NCBI GenBank assembly: GCA_030686995.1 | Contig: CM060709.1 | Span: 307,930,857-307,994,856, forward strand | Direction: 5' to 3' | Origin: Artemisia argyi | Taxonomy: Eukaryota > Streptophyta > Magnoliopsida > Asterales > Asteraceae | DNA: 64,000 bases | Part shown: positions 35,103-46,812 of the stretch, piece by piece | Position numbering within the stretch: position 1 is the first letter of the stretch | Layout of the letters: each line of letters starts with the position of its first letter | Translations under genes and position numbers: made by a program | Notes under the pieces: generated by a model | What the model was told of the DNA's origin: nothing | Seen by the model: only the letters and a program-made list of their open reading frames with translations | Database searches by the model: none

Positions 35103-35893
35103 GTGTATAATAGAAGAACGAAAAGGATAATGGAGACGATGAATGTGAAGTTTGACGAGATCTCACAAATGGCTTCTGAGAGATATGCTCTAGAACCCGC
35201 GCTTAATCCAATGGCTTCTAATCAAACCAGATTAGGACCCGCACCAAATAGTCAGACTTCTGGACACATCAGTTCAGGACTCGTGCCTCAAGGAGCTCAT
35301 TCAACAAACACGGACAAACCTTCAGAACAAGAACTGGAAAATTTCTTCGAGTTAATGTTTGATGAATATTATGGTGGAACTTCGACAAATGCATCTCAAC
35401 AACATTCCGCTGCACCCGCTCAAAATCAACCACCACCACCACCACCACTGGATGCATCTACAACAATCGAAGCTGAAGCACCAACTACCTCAACATCATC
35501 TACATCTACTCAAGCCACTCCAGTACTTGAAACTGAATTACCAAGAGTTGATGAGCAAAATCAAAACATAAATTTTCAAGAAGAACCAACAAATAATTCA
35601 AATGATGTTGCGTTAGAAGAAGGAGAAGAAGTATTTGAAAACCCGTTTGCAACAGACTCTGCTGAATCTTCTTCAAGGTTACATGAACCGTCTAACACAC
35701 ATACGTTAAACCCAAGGTACCCTTCTACGTTTCAATGGACAAAAGACCATCCAATAGAACAAGTTATTGGTGAACCTTCAAAGCCAGTTCAGACGAGGAG
35801 ACAACTTGCCACTGATCTCGAATTGTGCATTTATATTTGCTCAATCAGCCTCAAAGAACCAAAGAACATTCGGGAAGCAATGGCAGAATACCC
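35103..35893 (+). pseudogene. E2 integrase C terminus and hinge to RT
   Basis: Low-complexity Pro/Ser/Thr/Gln-rich hinge (about 35240-35800) with short repeats of the MAS..LGPAPN type, ending near KPVQTRRQLATD and EPKNIREAMAEYPWIEAMQD, which leads into RT. It is variable in sequence, as expected for this linker. The corresponding region of E3 has expanded into 58-bp repeats. Confidence 0.75.
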
Positions 35894-37425
35894 TTGGATA
35901 GAAGCGATGCAGGATGAACTTCTTCAATACATGATAGTTGGGAACTTGTTGATAGTTGGGAACTTGTTGAACGACCACTTGATAAACGCGTTCTTGATCT
36001 CAAGTGGTTGTGGAAGAACAAACTGATGAGGAAATGACTGTAATTCGTAACAAAGCTCGTCTCGTGGCTAAAGGATATCCACAAGAAGAAGGGATAGATT
36101 TCGAAGAATCATTAGCGCCTGTAGCTAGACTTGAAGCAGTCCGGATTTTCTTAGCCTATGCAGCTCACAAAAACATCACAGTCTATCAGATGGACATTAA
36201 GACAGCTTTCTTGAATGGAACTATGAAAGAAGAAGTGTATGTGAGTCAGCCAGAGGGATTCATCGACAAAGATCATCCAGACTACGTCTACAAGCTTAAG
36301 AAAGCCATCTATGGTTTAAAACAAGCTCCAAGAGCGTGGTATGACGAACTATCATCTTTCTTGCTCAAAAACAATTTCACAAAAGGAACGGTTGATGACA
36401 CCTTGTTTATCAAAAAATTCAAAGATGACATTTTGATCGTTCAAATTTACGTGGACGACATCATTTTTGGATCAACCAATCCTAACCATTCAAAACATTT
36501 TGAAAATCTCATGAAAAGTAAATTTGAAATGTCCATGATGGGGGAACTAAAATTCTTTCTTGGTTTACAAATACATCAATCCCCTCGTGGTATTTTTATC
36601 AATCAAGCTAAATATACAATAGAGATTTTGAAAAAACATGGAATGGAAAATTGTGATTCTGTTGGTACTCCAATGGTCACTTCACCAAAAATTGATGCTG
36701 ATTTGTTTGGGAAACCCGTCGATCCGAAGAAATATCGGAGCATGATTGGTTCTCTCATGTACTTAACTGCTAGTCGACCCGATATTCAATTTGTTGTTTG
36801 TTTGTTAGCACGGTTTCAGGCAAAGCCTACCGAACTTCACCTCAAAGAGGTTAAAAGGATCTTTCGGTACCTACGAAGAACCATTAACATGAGACTTTGG
36901 TATCCGAAGGATTCGGGGTTTAATCTAACAGTCTTTTCAGATGCCGACCATGCAGGAGATCAAGTTACAGCAAAAAGTACATCAGGTGGAGCACAATTTT
37001 TGGGTGAAAAGCTAGTAAGCTGGTCGTCAAAGAAACAGGTTTGTACTGCGCTATCAACCGCCGAAGCTGAGTATGTGTCTCTATCTGCGTGTTGTGCCCA
37101 AGTTCTTTGGATGAGGACACAACTCACAGATTATGGCTTTACTTTTGACAAAATACCTATGTATTGTGACTCAAAAAGTGCCATAGCCATATCGTGCAAT
37201 CCCGTACATCACTCTAAGATGAAGCATATCAAAGTCCGCTACCATTTCATCAAAGAACACGTGGAAGAGGGTACTGTTGAATTATTTTTCGTTAAGACTG
37301 ATTACCAACTCGCCGATCTATTTACTAAAGCCCTTCCAAAAGAAAGGTTTGACTATTTAGTTCGACGAATTGGCATGCGAAGCCTAACTCCTGAGGAGCT
37401 AGAACGTCTTCTCGAATCTTCTTGA
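35894..37425 (+). pseudogene. pol: E2 reverse transcriptase and RNase H
   Basis: The first RT block (WIEAMQDELLQY, then WELVERPL and KWLWKNK) is split by an 18-bp tandem duplication at 35933-35968 and two frame changes before 36027. From there the frame is open to 37425: [46 protein letters not shown], the catalytic [10 protein letters not shown], then RNase H with [38 protein letters not shown] and [10 protein letters not shown]. The 473-residue piece is long and intact. It makes cDNA and removes the RNA strand in working relatives. Confidence 0.92.
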
Positions 37426-39848
37426 AAAAGTTTTCAAAATCGCTTCGCTGTAAATATTTTTTGAAAAAACAAAATACAAAATTTGAAAAACCAACAAAAA
37501 CAAAATACAAAAATATAAAATTTCAAAAATTACAAAAACAATGTAAAATCAAAAAATCCAAAAATATTCTTCTCACGACATGTCTCTCGTATAAATCAAT
37601 ATTCTGTACGTTTCTAGAAATGTCATTCAATAATGATACGGACATGTACAGATGCTTGAGCGGGAGTTCTTTAAAATGTTTTTACAAAACATGTCGTTTC
37701 TCAAAATTTTATTCACAATGGCTTTCGTATACTTCAGTACGAAACCCGGGCTTAAATGATGACTTCTGATTATTTCAAATCAAGGACTCGCATTTTCTAG
37801 GACGTAATCTTTTTCAAAAAGTTCGAGTCTAAACAAACGAAAAAGACTTCAAACAAAAACTCGTTTTCAAAATAGTAATCTTGAGCACTTTTTCAAGATT
37901 CATCAAAAGATTTTTCAAAATATTTCAAATGAGTGCTCAAGATAACTCCCTCAAAACCCTTAATTGATTTTAAAATGTGCTATCATTAAGGGGGAGTACA
38001 AAAATAAAATGTTCCGAATTCATGCAAAATGAAATCTGTCTATCTCTCCAAAAAGCTTTTTCTTAATCAGTTGATATCAAAAATATCACGATATGCTATT
38101 TTTGAGGGGGAGAAGACATGATTAAAATGTGATCAAAGATGTTTAAAGCTTGTGACTGAATCTCAAAAGAGCTAGACTCAGAATGTACCAATGAATTGAC
38201 GAAGCTTAAAATGTCAGTAATCGAAAAGACTTGTCCTGGACGGGTAATAATTTCAAGCTAGTCTAACTAGTGATGTAAGCGTGTCTCGAATAGGACTTGT
38301 CTGAGTAGAATGTACCGTATCGAGAGACTTTCTTTGGACTTGACCAGGACGGGTAATAACTTTAAGCTAGTCTAACTAGTGATGTAACCGTGTCTCGAAT
38401 CGGTCATGTTCACTGAAAGTGGATCAATTCAAAAAGTGCAAACTCCTCACGCATGTGCAAATTTCTTAAAAATTCATGAGCACATGTGAAGGGGGAGTCC
38501 TTCAAAAGAAACAAAAACTCTCAAAGTGTCAACAAAAATGTGTTTATATTCATAAACACTTTGAGAGATTTTCAATCAAAGATTTCATGGCAATTATAGG
38601 ATTCATGGAGTTATAAGGTGACTAAGGTTAGGGAAAACCGTCCTATGATCCGCCAGAGCCGGAGGGATCTACCCAAGGACAATTCCAATAGATTAGAATT
38701 AGAAGTTCTTAGGTATGATTGAAAAAAAGGAGAAAATGAGAAAGGAGAAAGAAGGGGTTGAAGAATTAAAAAGAAAAGTTATGAAAAAAGGTGAAAAGAA
38801 ATAGCCCTCCATATGTTCAACCTTAGGGCAGACACCGGGTTCAATTCATATGCTACTGGTTGTTACTAAGGTGACACCGGTATTGAAGATAAAGACGTCA
38901 TGGACCCAGTGACGCACTGCACTAAACCTTCTAGCCACTCAAGTTCTCTTAAAAGAGCTTGTTTCATTCTCACGGGGAACCGGCATAATCTATCGACCTG
39001 TCTCTTAGAGATGGTTGATATTGAAGTAGGAGACCTCTCCCTAATCTCCGCATAGGAAACCAAATGTGCACTTATCGAGTCTAGAGCCCTGAGATTCATC
39101 AAAAGATCTCATAGGAACACATGACATTTCTACACTGGTTGTTCATCATTAAGGACACCAGATGTAAACCTAAGAATCCTTCGCAGATCTTAGCAATCTG
39201 CCAAGAATGTTTATGAGAGGAATTACTTATGTATATTCTCAATGATTGAACGGAAATTCCTGCCAGGGTCAACATCAAGCAGCCCTGACAGCAGGTCACT
39301 TCGGTAATTCTTTAAGAGTTACGCTTAGTGTTCGCGGTGGTTTCAAACGGTCTACAGTCGTGGAGTGATCCTCAGCGACTCACCCAGTCATTGAGCTACT
39401 TAGTAGGTCTCGTAAGCTCTTTCGGGAGTATCTGATATGGGAACGGCCATGCTATACATCATCTCCATGGCGAAAGATTCCACATGCTCATACATGCATC
39501 ACAAAGTCAAAGGAAAGTTCTCACAAAGATCAAAGGATAGCAACAGTCAAAGAAAGATTCTACGCCAAAAAGAAGAATCTACAAAGTAAAGTGACAAAGA
39601 TCAAAGTGAAAGAACGGAAACAACAAATGCATGTATCACAAAGACTTAAGACGTATGAGCATGTTGGAATGGCAGACAACCACCACAAACACAGAAGTGA
39701 CGAAAGGCAGATGACATCAACAACAATGAACAAAGAACAATGAACAAAGTACTATGATTCATCTAGTGATTCTTAAAGACATCAAGAGCTATGAATGATA
39801 ATGTTTAAAGACAAAGATGATGACGTCGCGCAACCTCAATGACCAACA
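37426..39848 (+). other. E2 3' untranslated region (2.4 kb) with repeated modules
   Basis: No sense-strand gene. It contains a roughly 110-bp tandem module (ACGGGTAATAA..AGCTAGTCTAACTAGTGAT at 38229-38403), internal polypurine-like tracts at 37988, 38104 and 38488, and about 1 kb (38600-39500) that is strongly conserved in the 3' region of E3, including an exact 56-nt run at 38790-38845. Antisense frames (38866-39299) are judged by-products. Confidence 0.75.
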
Positions 39849-39849
39849 C

Positions 39850-40203
39850 TTAGGGGGAGATTGTTAGAATCGTATTTTTATTTATAAAAAGTGTCGGTCA
39901 TTAATGTGTAGTTATAGGTTGCTTTAGAATATCATTATGATGAAGTTTATGTATATTATTCATGTTTTGTAAAAGTCTAAGGGCCATTAGTGTAATAATG
40001 TATAAGATAGATGATGCCCTAGACTTCAAGTATAAATACTCTTGTAAACCTCATTTGAGAGGTTGGTTCTCTTAGTGATTCATTTAGTAATATCAAGGTC
40101 TTTTATTCCACACACTGGAGTTCCCTTCCACTCTCTCTCTCTCTACTTACTTTCTCTCTCTAGGTTTAGGCTTGATTCAATAGTGATAAGGTTGTTCTAC
40201 GGT

Positions 40204-40209
<6 letters not shown>
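39850..40209 (+). repeat. E2 polypurine tract and 3' LTR (39862-40209)
   Basis: Polypurine tract TTAGGGGGAGAT precedes TGTTAGAATCG. The LTR differs from the 5' copy at about four sites (for example near 39953 and 40118). Its last bases read CTATA where the 5' LTR has CTACA, so the terminal CA merges into the flanking TA repeat. Confidence 0.9.

Positions 40210-40293
<84 letters not shown>
40208..40293. repeat. TA microsatellite, right part
   Basis: Continuation of the array that E2 entered. Beyond it E1 DNA resumes. Confidence 0.85.
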
Positions 40294-40302
<9 letters not shown>

Positions 40303-41127
40303 AAGAACATCATAATATCATGTTGCAAACAAATCTCAATTATAATACATCAATTAATGCAACTAGTAAGATCATATAGCTTAAGTAGAAGGGTTCTACT
40401 ATAGATCATAGAAGATTAAGAAAAATGATAATAGACTAAACAACAAGAAGGTTAATAATGCTAATATCATATATGCATATATTAGTGTTAATAATCTAAA
40501 AACATGGCAATTTATCCGGTAAATCATATTCACATACTAATTAAAACATTCTAAAATATAATGTAACATTGACAAGTTTTTGAAAAGAAAACTTATCTCA
40601 GGTCCAGCTTTTCAAAAAGAGTGGGCATGACGGTGATAGAAAGAATCTTAAGAGTTAGTCCAAAACATGTCGAAGTAGCCAAGTAATATTCCCATGAATA
40701 GAAATCAAGGGAACTAGATCCGAGATGCTCAATCGATCACACCAATCATCACAAGTCGTGAAGGTTAATAGAAGTAGTACTTAGGAGGCTTCATCTTGAA
40801 ATAGTAACGGACACACCATGATACCAATACTCCAAGAGTGAAGAGCAAAATGCCGAGACAAGAATATTCCCGCAACAACGTCATAGGCGAAACATTTGCA
40901 GAATGTGAAACAACATGATAGAGACCAATATCCGTCAAAGGTAATAGAGCGAGATGAGTAAATCAACACGTAATAGACTCTTCATTCGTTAATTACCTAA
41001 ACATGATAAACAGCTTGGTACCCAGATTCTCATGGGTCCTAGTTGGTTAGATGAGAACATCCATTGCATTTGAATGCACATGATGGGGATGTTGTCGATA
41101 AGTACAAGAATTCATCAATAGTTTGTT
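40294..41127 (-). other. E1 region after gag, no pol
   Basis: Read on the minus strand, about 41010-41050 encodes QLGPMRIWVPS, similar to the xWVPK stretch that many copia polyproteins have just before protease. After it the frame closes, and no protease, integrase or RT motif follows. This supports loss of pol and not merely its lying elsewhere. Confidence 0.5.
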
Positions 41128-41853
41128 TTAATTAACAAACAATGACTTTCTTGACTTCTTTGTAGTTGTACATTCTTCACGTGCTATACGGTGATCAATT
41201 CCATTTTCCATGTCGCTCCATGTTTTGTTTGTAGTTTCACTTGGATCTAGAAACATGTAGTTCTTGCCATCAATACTTGTGTTCTCATTTATTTGAATAT
41301 TCTCATAAGCCGTATTATCATCGTCTTCTTTGCACTTGTTGCACCATGATTTATTCACGCTCTTTCTTCGGATTTGGCTCATGTATTCTTCATTGTAGAT
41401 ACCTTCAATGATCACATTTGAACTAGTAGTACATGTGTTTATTTCAACTAAATATTTATTTACTAAATTTTCTAGATTAACTATTTCTTGTGCAATATCA
41501 AGTTTATCATCTTTGGTTTTACATTTCTCTTGGTGAATCTTTAAAAGACATTTCCAAATATCATTTGCCGTTTTACAACGAAATAATCTTTCATATTTAA
41601 CTTTTGGTAGAGTTTTGAAAATAAGTAATTTGGCTTTAGTGTTTTTATTAATTTTAGTTTGAAGATTATTATATTGATTTTCAAAATCAATTTTGGTTGG
41701 TTTAAGATCACCAATTGAAATGATATGCCAAAGATCAAGATCTATTGATTTCACATAATTTTCAAATTTGTTTTTCCATTCAAGAAAATGATCATTTTCA
41801 AATAAAGGTGGTTGTTGTGCAAATTTCCCTTCTACATATTTTTCAAAATCCAT
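41128..41853 (-). pseudogene. gag: E1 gag, internally deleted but open
   Basis: The start MDFEKYVEGKFAQQPPLFEN aligns with the E5 gag start [20 protein letters not shown], which is why I place it four residues inside the longest frame. Through about residue 125 both proteins match (LDLWH, YERLF/YERIF, IHQ/THQ). From there E1 jumps to a Lys/Asn/Glu-rich tail resembling the coiled-coil part of the E5 gag. The UBN2 second half and the CCHC zinc knuckle are missing. The frame stays open, so either an in-frame deletion or selection kept it. Confidence 0.7.
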
Positions 41854-41905
41854 CGATCGTTGCAAGTTTTAAAATACAATCTATTTTAAAAATCTTGCTA
41901 AACGT

Positions 41906-41919
41906 GGCTCCTGATACCA
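41906..41919 (-). other. E1 primer binding site
   Basis: TGGTATCAGGAGCC on the minus strand, two bases after the LTR end CCACA. It is close to the methionine-tRNA-type PBS. Confidence 0.8.
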
Positions 41920-41921
41920 AT

Positions 41922-42094
41922 TGTGGAAAACTAGAAGGGGGGGTTGAATAGTTTTGCGTCTTTTTCGTTTTAATAAAAGTTTACTTTCAAAGAATTGATG
42001 GTAATTTGTAAAAACCTTTGAAGCTAAAGTATAGATACAAATTAATTCACATATGTCACATAAATACTTCTTATTTAAAGTGTTGAATAGAAAT
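41922..42094 (-). repeat. E1 5' LTR, truncated by the E3 insertion
   Basis: The 173 bp match 24321-24490 in the 3' LTR nearly base for base. The match ends at GAATAGAAAT where E3 begins. In the 3' LTR the text continues TATAATTTC, which should reappear beyond the far end of E3. Confidence 0.85.
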
Positions 42095-42448
42095 TGTTAC
42101 GTCACACTTTATGTAAACACAAGTACAAGAATGATAGAAAAAAGATGAGAATGAAAATGGGATGATTATGAGAATGAGAGAATTAGAATTGCAAGAGTTT
42201 CCTTAATATTTCACATAACCAACCAAGTTTACAAATGACCTAAGGCTTCTATATATAGGGAAGGAGCTAGGGCAACACTCCCTCTCCTTCCTTTCATCAT
42301 TTCGTGGGCTTTGAGGCCCATGGGTAACATACCTTAAGCCTAGTAAACTTAATACATTTAGTAAATGAAAGTAAATAATAGTTAAGCAACCTAACATTAT
42401 TACAAATGACCGAGACTTGATAAAATAGTGAAAACAATGATCCCAACA
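42095..42448 (-). repeat. E3 3' LTR (354 bp)
   Basis: On the minus strand it begins TGTTGGGATCATTG and ends GTGACGTAACA. A TATA-like CTATATATAGAAG lies near 42250. A polypurine tract TTAGGGGGAGAT sits just upstream (42449-42460). Confidence 0.8.
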
Positions 42449-42776
42449 ATCTCCCCCTAAGGGTCGGTCATCAAGGTTGCTTGACGTCTTCGTCTTGATC
42501 TTTGACATTCAAAGCTCTATACGTCTTCTAAATCATTCATCGTTCTTTGTTCTTAGTTGATGTAGTTGTGATCATCTTATTACAAAATGTAATGACCGAG
42601 ACTTGATTAAATATAAAAGTATGATCCCAACAATCTCCCCCTAAGGGTCGGTCATCACGGTTGCTTGACGTCTTCATCTTAATCTTTGACTTTCAAGGCT
42701 TTAGACGTCTTCAAAATCGTTCATTGTTCTTTGATCTTTGTTGATGAGGTAGTGATCATCTTATGAAGTTATCTGC
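42405..42776 (-). repeat. 186-bp tandem duplication of the LTR/polypurine junction
   Basis: AATGACCGAG starts at 42405 and again at 42591. Each copy holds about 45 bp of LTR start, the polypurine tract and about 115 bp of adjoining UTR. The copies have diverged moderately, so the duplication is not recent. Confidence 0.8.
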
Positions 42777-45700
42777 CATGCATCACTTCTGCGTCTGTGG
42801 TGGTAGTCCGCCATTCCAACATGCTCATACATCTTTGAATTCTGACTTATACATGCACGTAGTCCCTTTCTTTCACTTAAGATCTTTAGTCTTTATACTT
42901 TGTAGATTCTTTCCTTATGGCGTAGAATCTTTCTTTGAACTTTGTGTTGCTTTGATCTTTGAGGGAGCTTTTGATGACTTCAGGATGCATGTATGAGCAT
43001 GTGGAATCCGTCGCCATGGAAATGATGTAACCCTGCATGTAAACAGTTAGCAATAAAACATCCGGTACTTACAGATAAGGAACTAGAGATCGTCAACAGC
43101 ATAGTGTGAAGACTCCTTCTAATCCTTATCAAGGCCGTTCCCATATCAGATACTCCTGAAGGAGCTTACGAGACCTACTAAGTAGCTCAATGACTGGGTG
43201 AGTCGCTGGGGATCACTCCACGACTGTAGATCGCTAAGAAACCACCGCAAACACTAAGCGTAACCCGCAAGGAGTTACCGAAGTGACCTGCTGTCAGGGC
43301 TATTTGATGTTGACCCTGGCAGGATTTCCGTTCAATCATTGAGAAATACTTATGTAAATTCTCTCATAAACGTTCTCGGCAGATTGCTAAGATCTGCGAA
43401 AGACTCGATAGTCTACAACTGATGCCCATTGAAGTAGAACACCAGTCGTAGAAATACTAAGTGTTCCTAAGAGATCTTTGATGAATCTCGAGGCTCTAGA
43501 CTCTATAAGTGCACTCCTAGGTTTCCTATGTGGAGACTGGGGAGGGGTCTCCTGCTTCAATATCAACCGTCTCTAAGAGATAGGTCGATAGGTTACGCGG
43601 GTTCCCCGTGAGAATGAAACAAGTCCTTTTGAGAGAACTTGAGTGGTTAAGAAGGTTTAGTGCATTGCGTCACTGGGTCCATGACGACTTTGTCTTCAAT
43701 ACCGGTGTTGTCTTTTGCAACAACCAGTAGCATACGTATTGAACCCGGTGTCTGCCCTAAGGTTGAACATATGGAGGGCTATTTCTTTTCACCCTTTTCT
43801 TTACTTTTCTTTTTAATTCTTCAACTCCTTCTTTCCCTTTCATTCTTTTCTCCTTTTTCGTATCATACCTAAGGACTTCTAATTCTAACTATGGGAGATG
43901 TCCTTGGGTAGATCCCTCCGGCTCTGGCGGATCATAGGACGGATATTCCTATCTTAATCACCTTATAACTCCGACAGTAGCCAAGAAACCTTTGATTGAA
44001 AATCTCTCAAAGTGTTTGTGTTAATCAAATATTTTGTTTAACACTTTGAGAGTTTTGTGTACACTTTTGAAGGGCTCCCCCTGCACATGTGCTCATAAGT
44101 ATTTAATAAATTTGTACATGCGGGAGGAGCAAGCACTTTTGAATTGATCCACTTTCCGTGAACAAGACCGATTCGAGACACGCTTACATCACTAGTTAGA
44201 CTAGCTTGAAGTTATTACCCGGCCTGGTCAAGTTCACAGAAAGTTTCTCGAGACGGTACGTTTCTACGAAGACATATCCTTTTCGAGACATGCTTACGTG
44301 GCTAGTTAAAGAGTTCCATTGTCAGCTTTTAGGTGACAACTAGCTCTAGTAACTAACTTGATGTTATTACCCGTCGAGGATAAGTCTTTTCGAGATTACT
44401 AACTTTTATGTTTCGTCAATTCCTGGGTCAATTCTGAGTCTAGCTCGCATGAGATTTGACTTTAAGCAACTTTAACTTTCATATTTTAATCACATTCACT
44501 TTTTCTCCCCCTCAAAAATAGCATATGAGATGTTGTTTTTGTTAAACTTTTGATTAAAATATGCTTTTTGAGTATTATGGGGAGATATCAACAAGAACTT
44601 TTGGTTTTTTAAACGATGAGTTTTACAAGTGCTCCCCCTCAACAAGTGAACACTCATTGAGGTGAAATACTTGTCTTTTGAGCAGAATTATGAAAATCAG
44701 AAAATGTTTGATTAATTCTACTCAAAAGTAAGAAGCCTTCGCTCCTTATATTTAGGATTGAGGCACTGATGCGTACCTCAGGGTCCTTTCTTTACAAGTA
44801 CGGGTTGTACACTGTTATGTGTGCACAAACCATCAAAACATGATTTTGACAAAGCATTTTGATTTTGAATACTCCCCCTCAAAACGAGCATGTGTTTTGA
44901 CATTTTTTAAACTTTGGAGCGAATTGGGGAGTAAAGGTTTGAAAAATCTTGAGCAAAATTTTGAAAAGTTTTGAACAAAACCTTTTGAGAAATTTTGAAT
45001 AAATTTTGCTCAAGATTAAGAAGTTTTAGATAAGCTTTGCATGAAAAACTTCTTCTTGTTTTTAAGGATAAGTGCGCGTTTGGTTTTAAAGAACGGTTTA
45101 GCCAGGCACTTTCCTTTATTTGAAACTCGAGTTGTGCACAAGTCGTTGTTTTGAAACAAAATTAGTTTTCTTTAAACGAAATACTCCCCCTCAAATAATG
45201 AATGTTATTCGAGAGACAATCTTCTTGAGCAGAATTATGAATCGTATAATAAAATACTTTTTGAAAATTCGTGAGACGACTCTGCTCAAGGTTTTAGAAA
45301 ACACAATCAAGTATTATACAACAAAGAATGCTTGAAATTCAAAACTCTTTTACTGTTGAAAAGTTGTTTGAGACCCGGAGTCTCTCTTTTGAGTTTTAAA
45401 ATCCGAAAAAGATTTCCATCTAAAGTTGAACCTCATGGGTTCTTTTTGAAGATTTGTTTTTGTGATGCATGGAAAACATCCGGTATTTGGGATGTTCAGA
45501 TCAGAGTCATTCTTTTATTGAAGCCAAAGCATTCCAGATTGTGAAAATTTGAAAGGTTTTGAATGACTTTGCTTTGGTCTCCACACTTGCTTTACCGGTG
45601 TAAAACGAGAGTGTAGAGTTTGGAAAAATTTGTTTCTCACCATTTTGAATCCTTTTACCAGTTTAGCCTTTAAACACATTTTGCCCTTTGACCTCAAAAT

Positions 45701-46812
45701 ATGTTCCATAAGAAACATTTTGTCGAATGTTGAAATTTTGACTTTCAATGGGAGGACATGTAGTTGCACACAGAGAAAATGCATCAGGCACAAACAACTA
45801 TAAGATGAATCAAGAAACTCATTCTAAATCTACCAAAATGCTCAGAATTCTCTAATTAACACACAAGATCACAGATTAACTCATCCTATCACTCGAGATT
45901 TTCCAATTATGATAATGGTTTGGGGTTATGATTTGAGTCTATGCACACATGTTAGCATCAAAATGCAGGAATATTGAACAAACAAATGCCCTGGTAGCAG
46001 CAAAGACATCGACATCTAAGACCCTAAATCACGTTATTCTAAACCTATGTTGTTCCTAATCGAGCAACTACACCAATCGAGCATTCTTTAGTGTTCTCTA
46101 AAGCTATATAAACTAGTTAATTAGACTAAACACATAAAAATTGAAAGCCCTGATCGATAATTACATAAACCCTAGTTTCTAATTTTGCCTTTTTGACCGT
46201 TGAAAACATTTGAAATATTTAGAGAATGATTAGACAATAACCATGAAGAAATTAGAAACTCACAATCGGGAACATTTGAGGATAAAAAAAATTGTTAGTC
46301 TGAATCGTTGAGATTTATCTCATGTGTGCAACTTTTGAGAACATGTGTGAAAACATTGATTAGAGCCTGTTTTATTTTCCATGCAAGGTCCTTTTACCTA
46401 AGTTTAAGACTTTTGTGAACTTTACTAATTAAAAGGTTAATTACTTTTCCATTTGAAGTCCAAACTAGATTAATTTGGGATCGTTGCAGAAAAAACTCCT
46501 TTTCTCCCCCTCGAATTAGCATATAATTTGTGAAACCTTTTTGCATATTTTAATTCGAGAGATCATAAAAGTTTATGAAAAAATGAGTTTTAATCCGAAT
46601 GATGAAGAAACATTTTATCCTTGATGAATAAAAGTTAGGTGTGCAAACTTCATGATTTTGTAAAAAATTTTCTCCCCCTCAAAACATGTTCATTTTGACA
46701 GTGTAAAGCAAAATTTGTTTTAATGGAGGAACATAGTTTTGAAGATTAGAAGTTTGTACACAAGAGAAAGAGGATTCTTTTTGTAGTTTTTGTATTTTCT
46801 TAATGATAAAAT
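42777..46812 (-). other. E3 3' untranslated region
   Basis: No gene on either strand. 43000-43950 is the reverse-oriented counterpart of the E2 UTR. At 44160-44400 the ACTAGTTAGACTAGCTT..TTATTACCCG module is repeated as in E2. GAGGGGGAG-type polypurine motifs recur on the minus strand at about 44075, 44504, 44632, 44872, 45184, 46503 and 46671. The region ends at the E4 target site AAAAT (46808-46812). Confidence 0.7.

Larger units (their letters stand above)
28463..40209 (+). mobile_element. E2: full-length Ty1/copia retrotransposon (11.7 kb), coding region broken
   Basis: Both 348-bp LTRs, PBS, gag with zinc knuckle, a long coiled-coil linker, protease, integrase, RT and RNase H (the Ty1/copia order, integrase before RT), a 2.4-kb 3' untranslated region and a polypurine tract are present. 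The LTRs differ at only about four positions by eye, so the insertion is young. Nonetheless gag-pol has several frameshifts and at least one nonsense codon. It may have been copied in trans or decayed quickly. Confidence 0.9.
24321..42094 (-). mobile_element. E1: SIRE-like LTR retrotransposon lacking pol, interrupted by E2 and E3
   Basis: On the minus strand the order is: partial 5' LTR (from 42094 down to 41922), PBS, gag N terminus, a non-coding stretch with a microsatellite (now holding E2), an internal promoter-like cassette, an unknown ORF, polypurine tract (AAAAAGGGGGAGAT near 26015-26028), and a 1694-bp 3' LTR. The internal DNA left after removing E2 is about 4.2 kb and shows no protease, integrase or RT. 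The 5' LTR is cut by E3 and should resume beyond the window. Long LTRs, the methionine-tRNA-type PBS and the gag resemble the SIRE/Maximus lineage, but without pol the placement is tentative. Confidence 0.65.

Noticed and set aside
38866..39299. Two antisense frames in the conserved E2 3' untranslated module
   Set aside because: The frames are not both kept in the E3 counterpart, and conservation there is at the nucleotide level without codon pattern.
40063..40404. Frames across TA microsatellites (also 62777-62971)
   Set aside because: Tyr-Ile repeats translated from TA dinucleotides; not genes.
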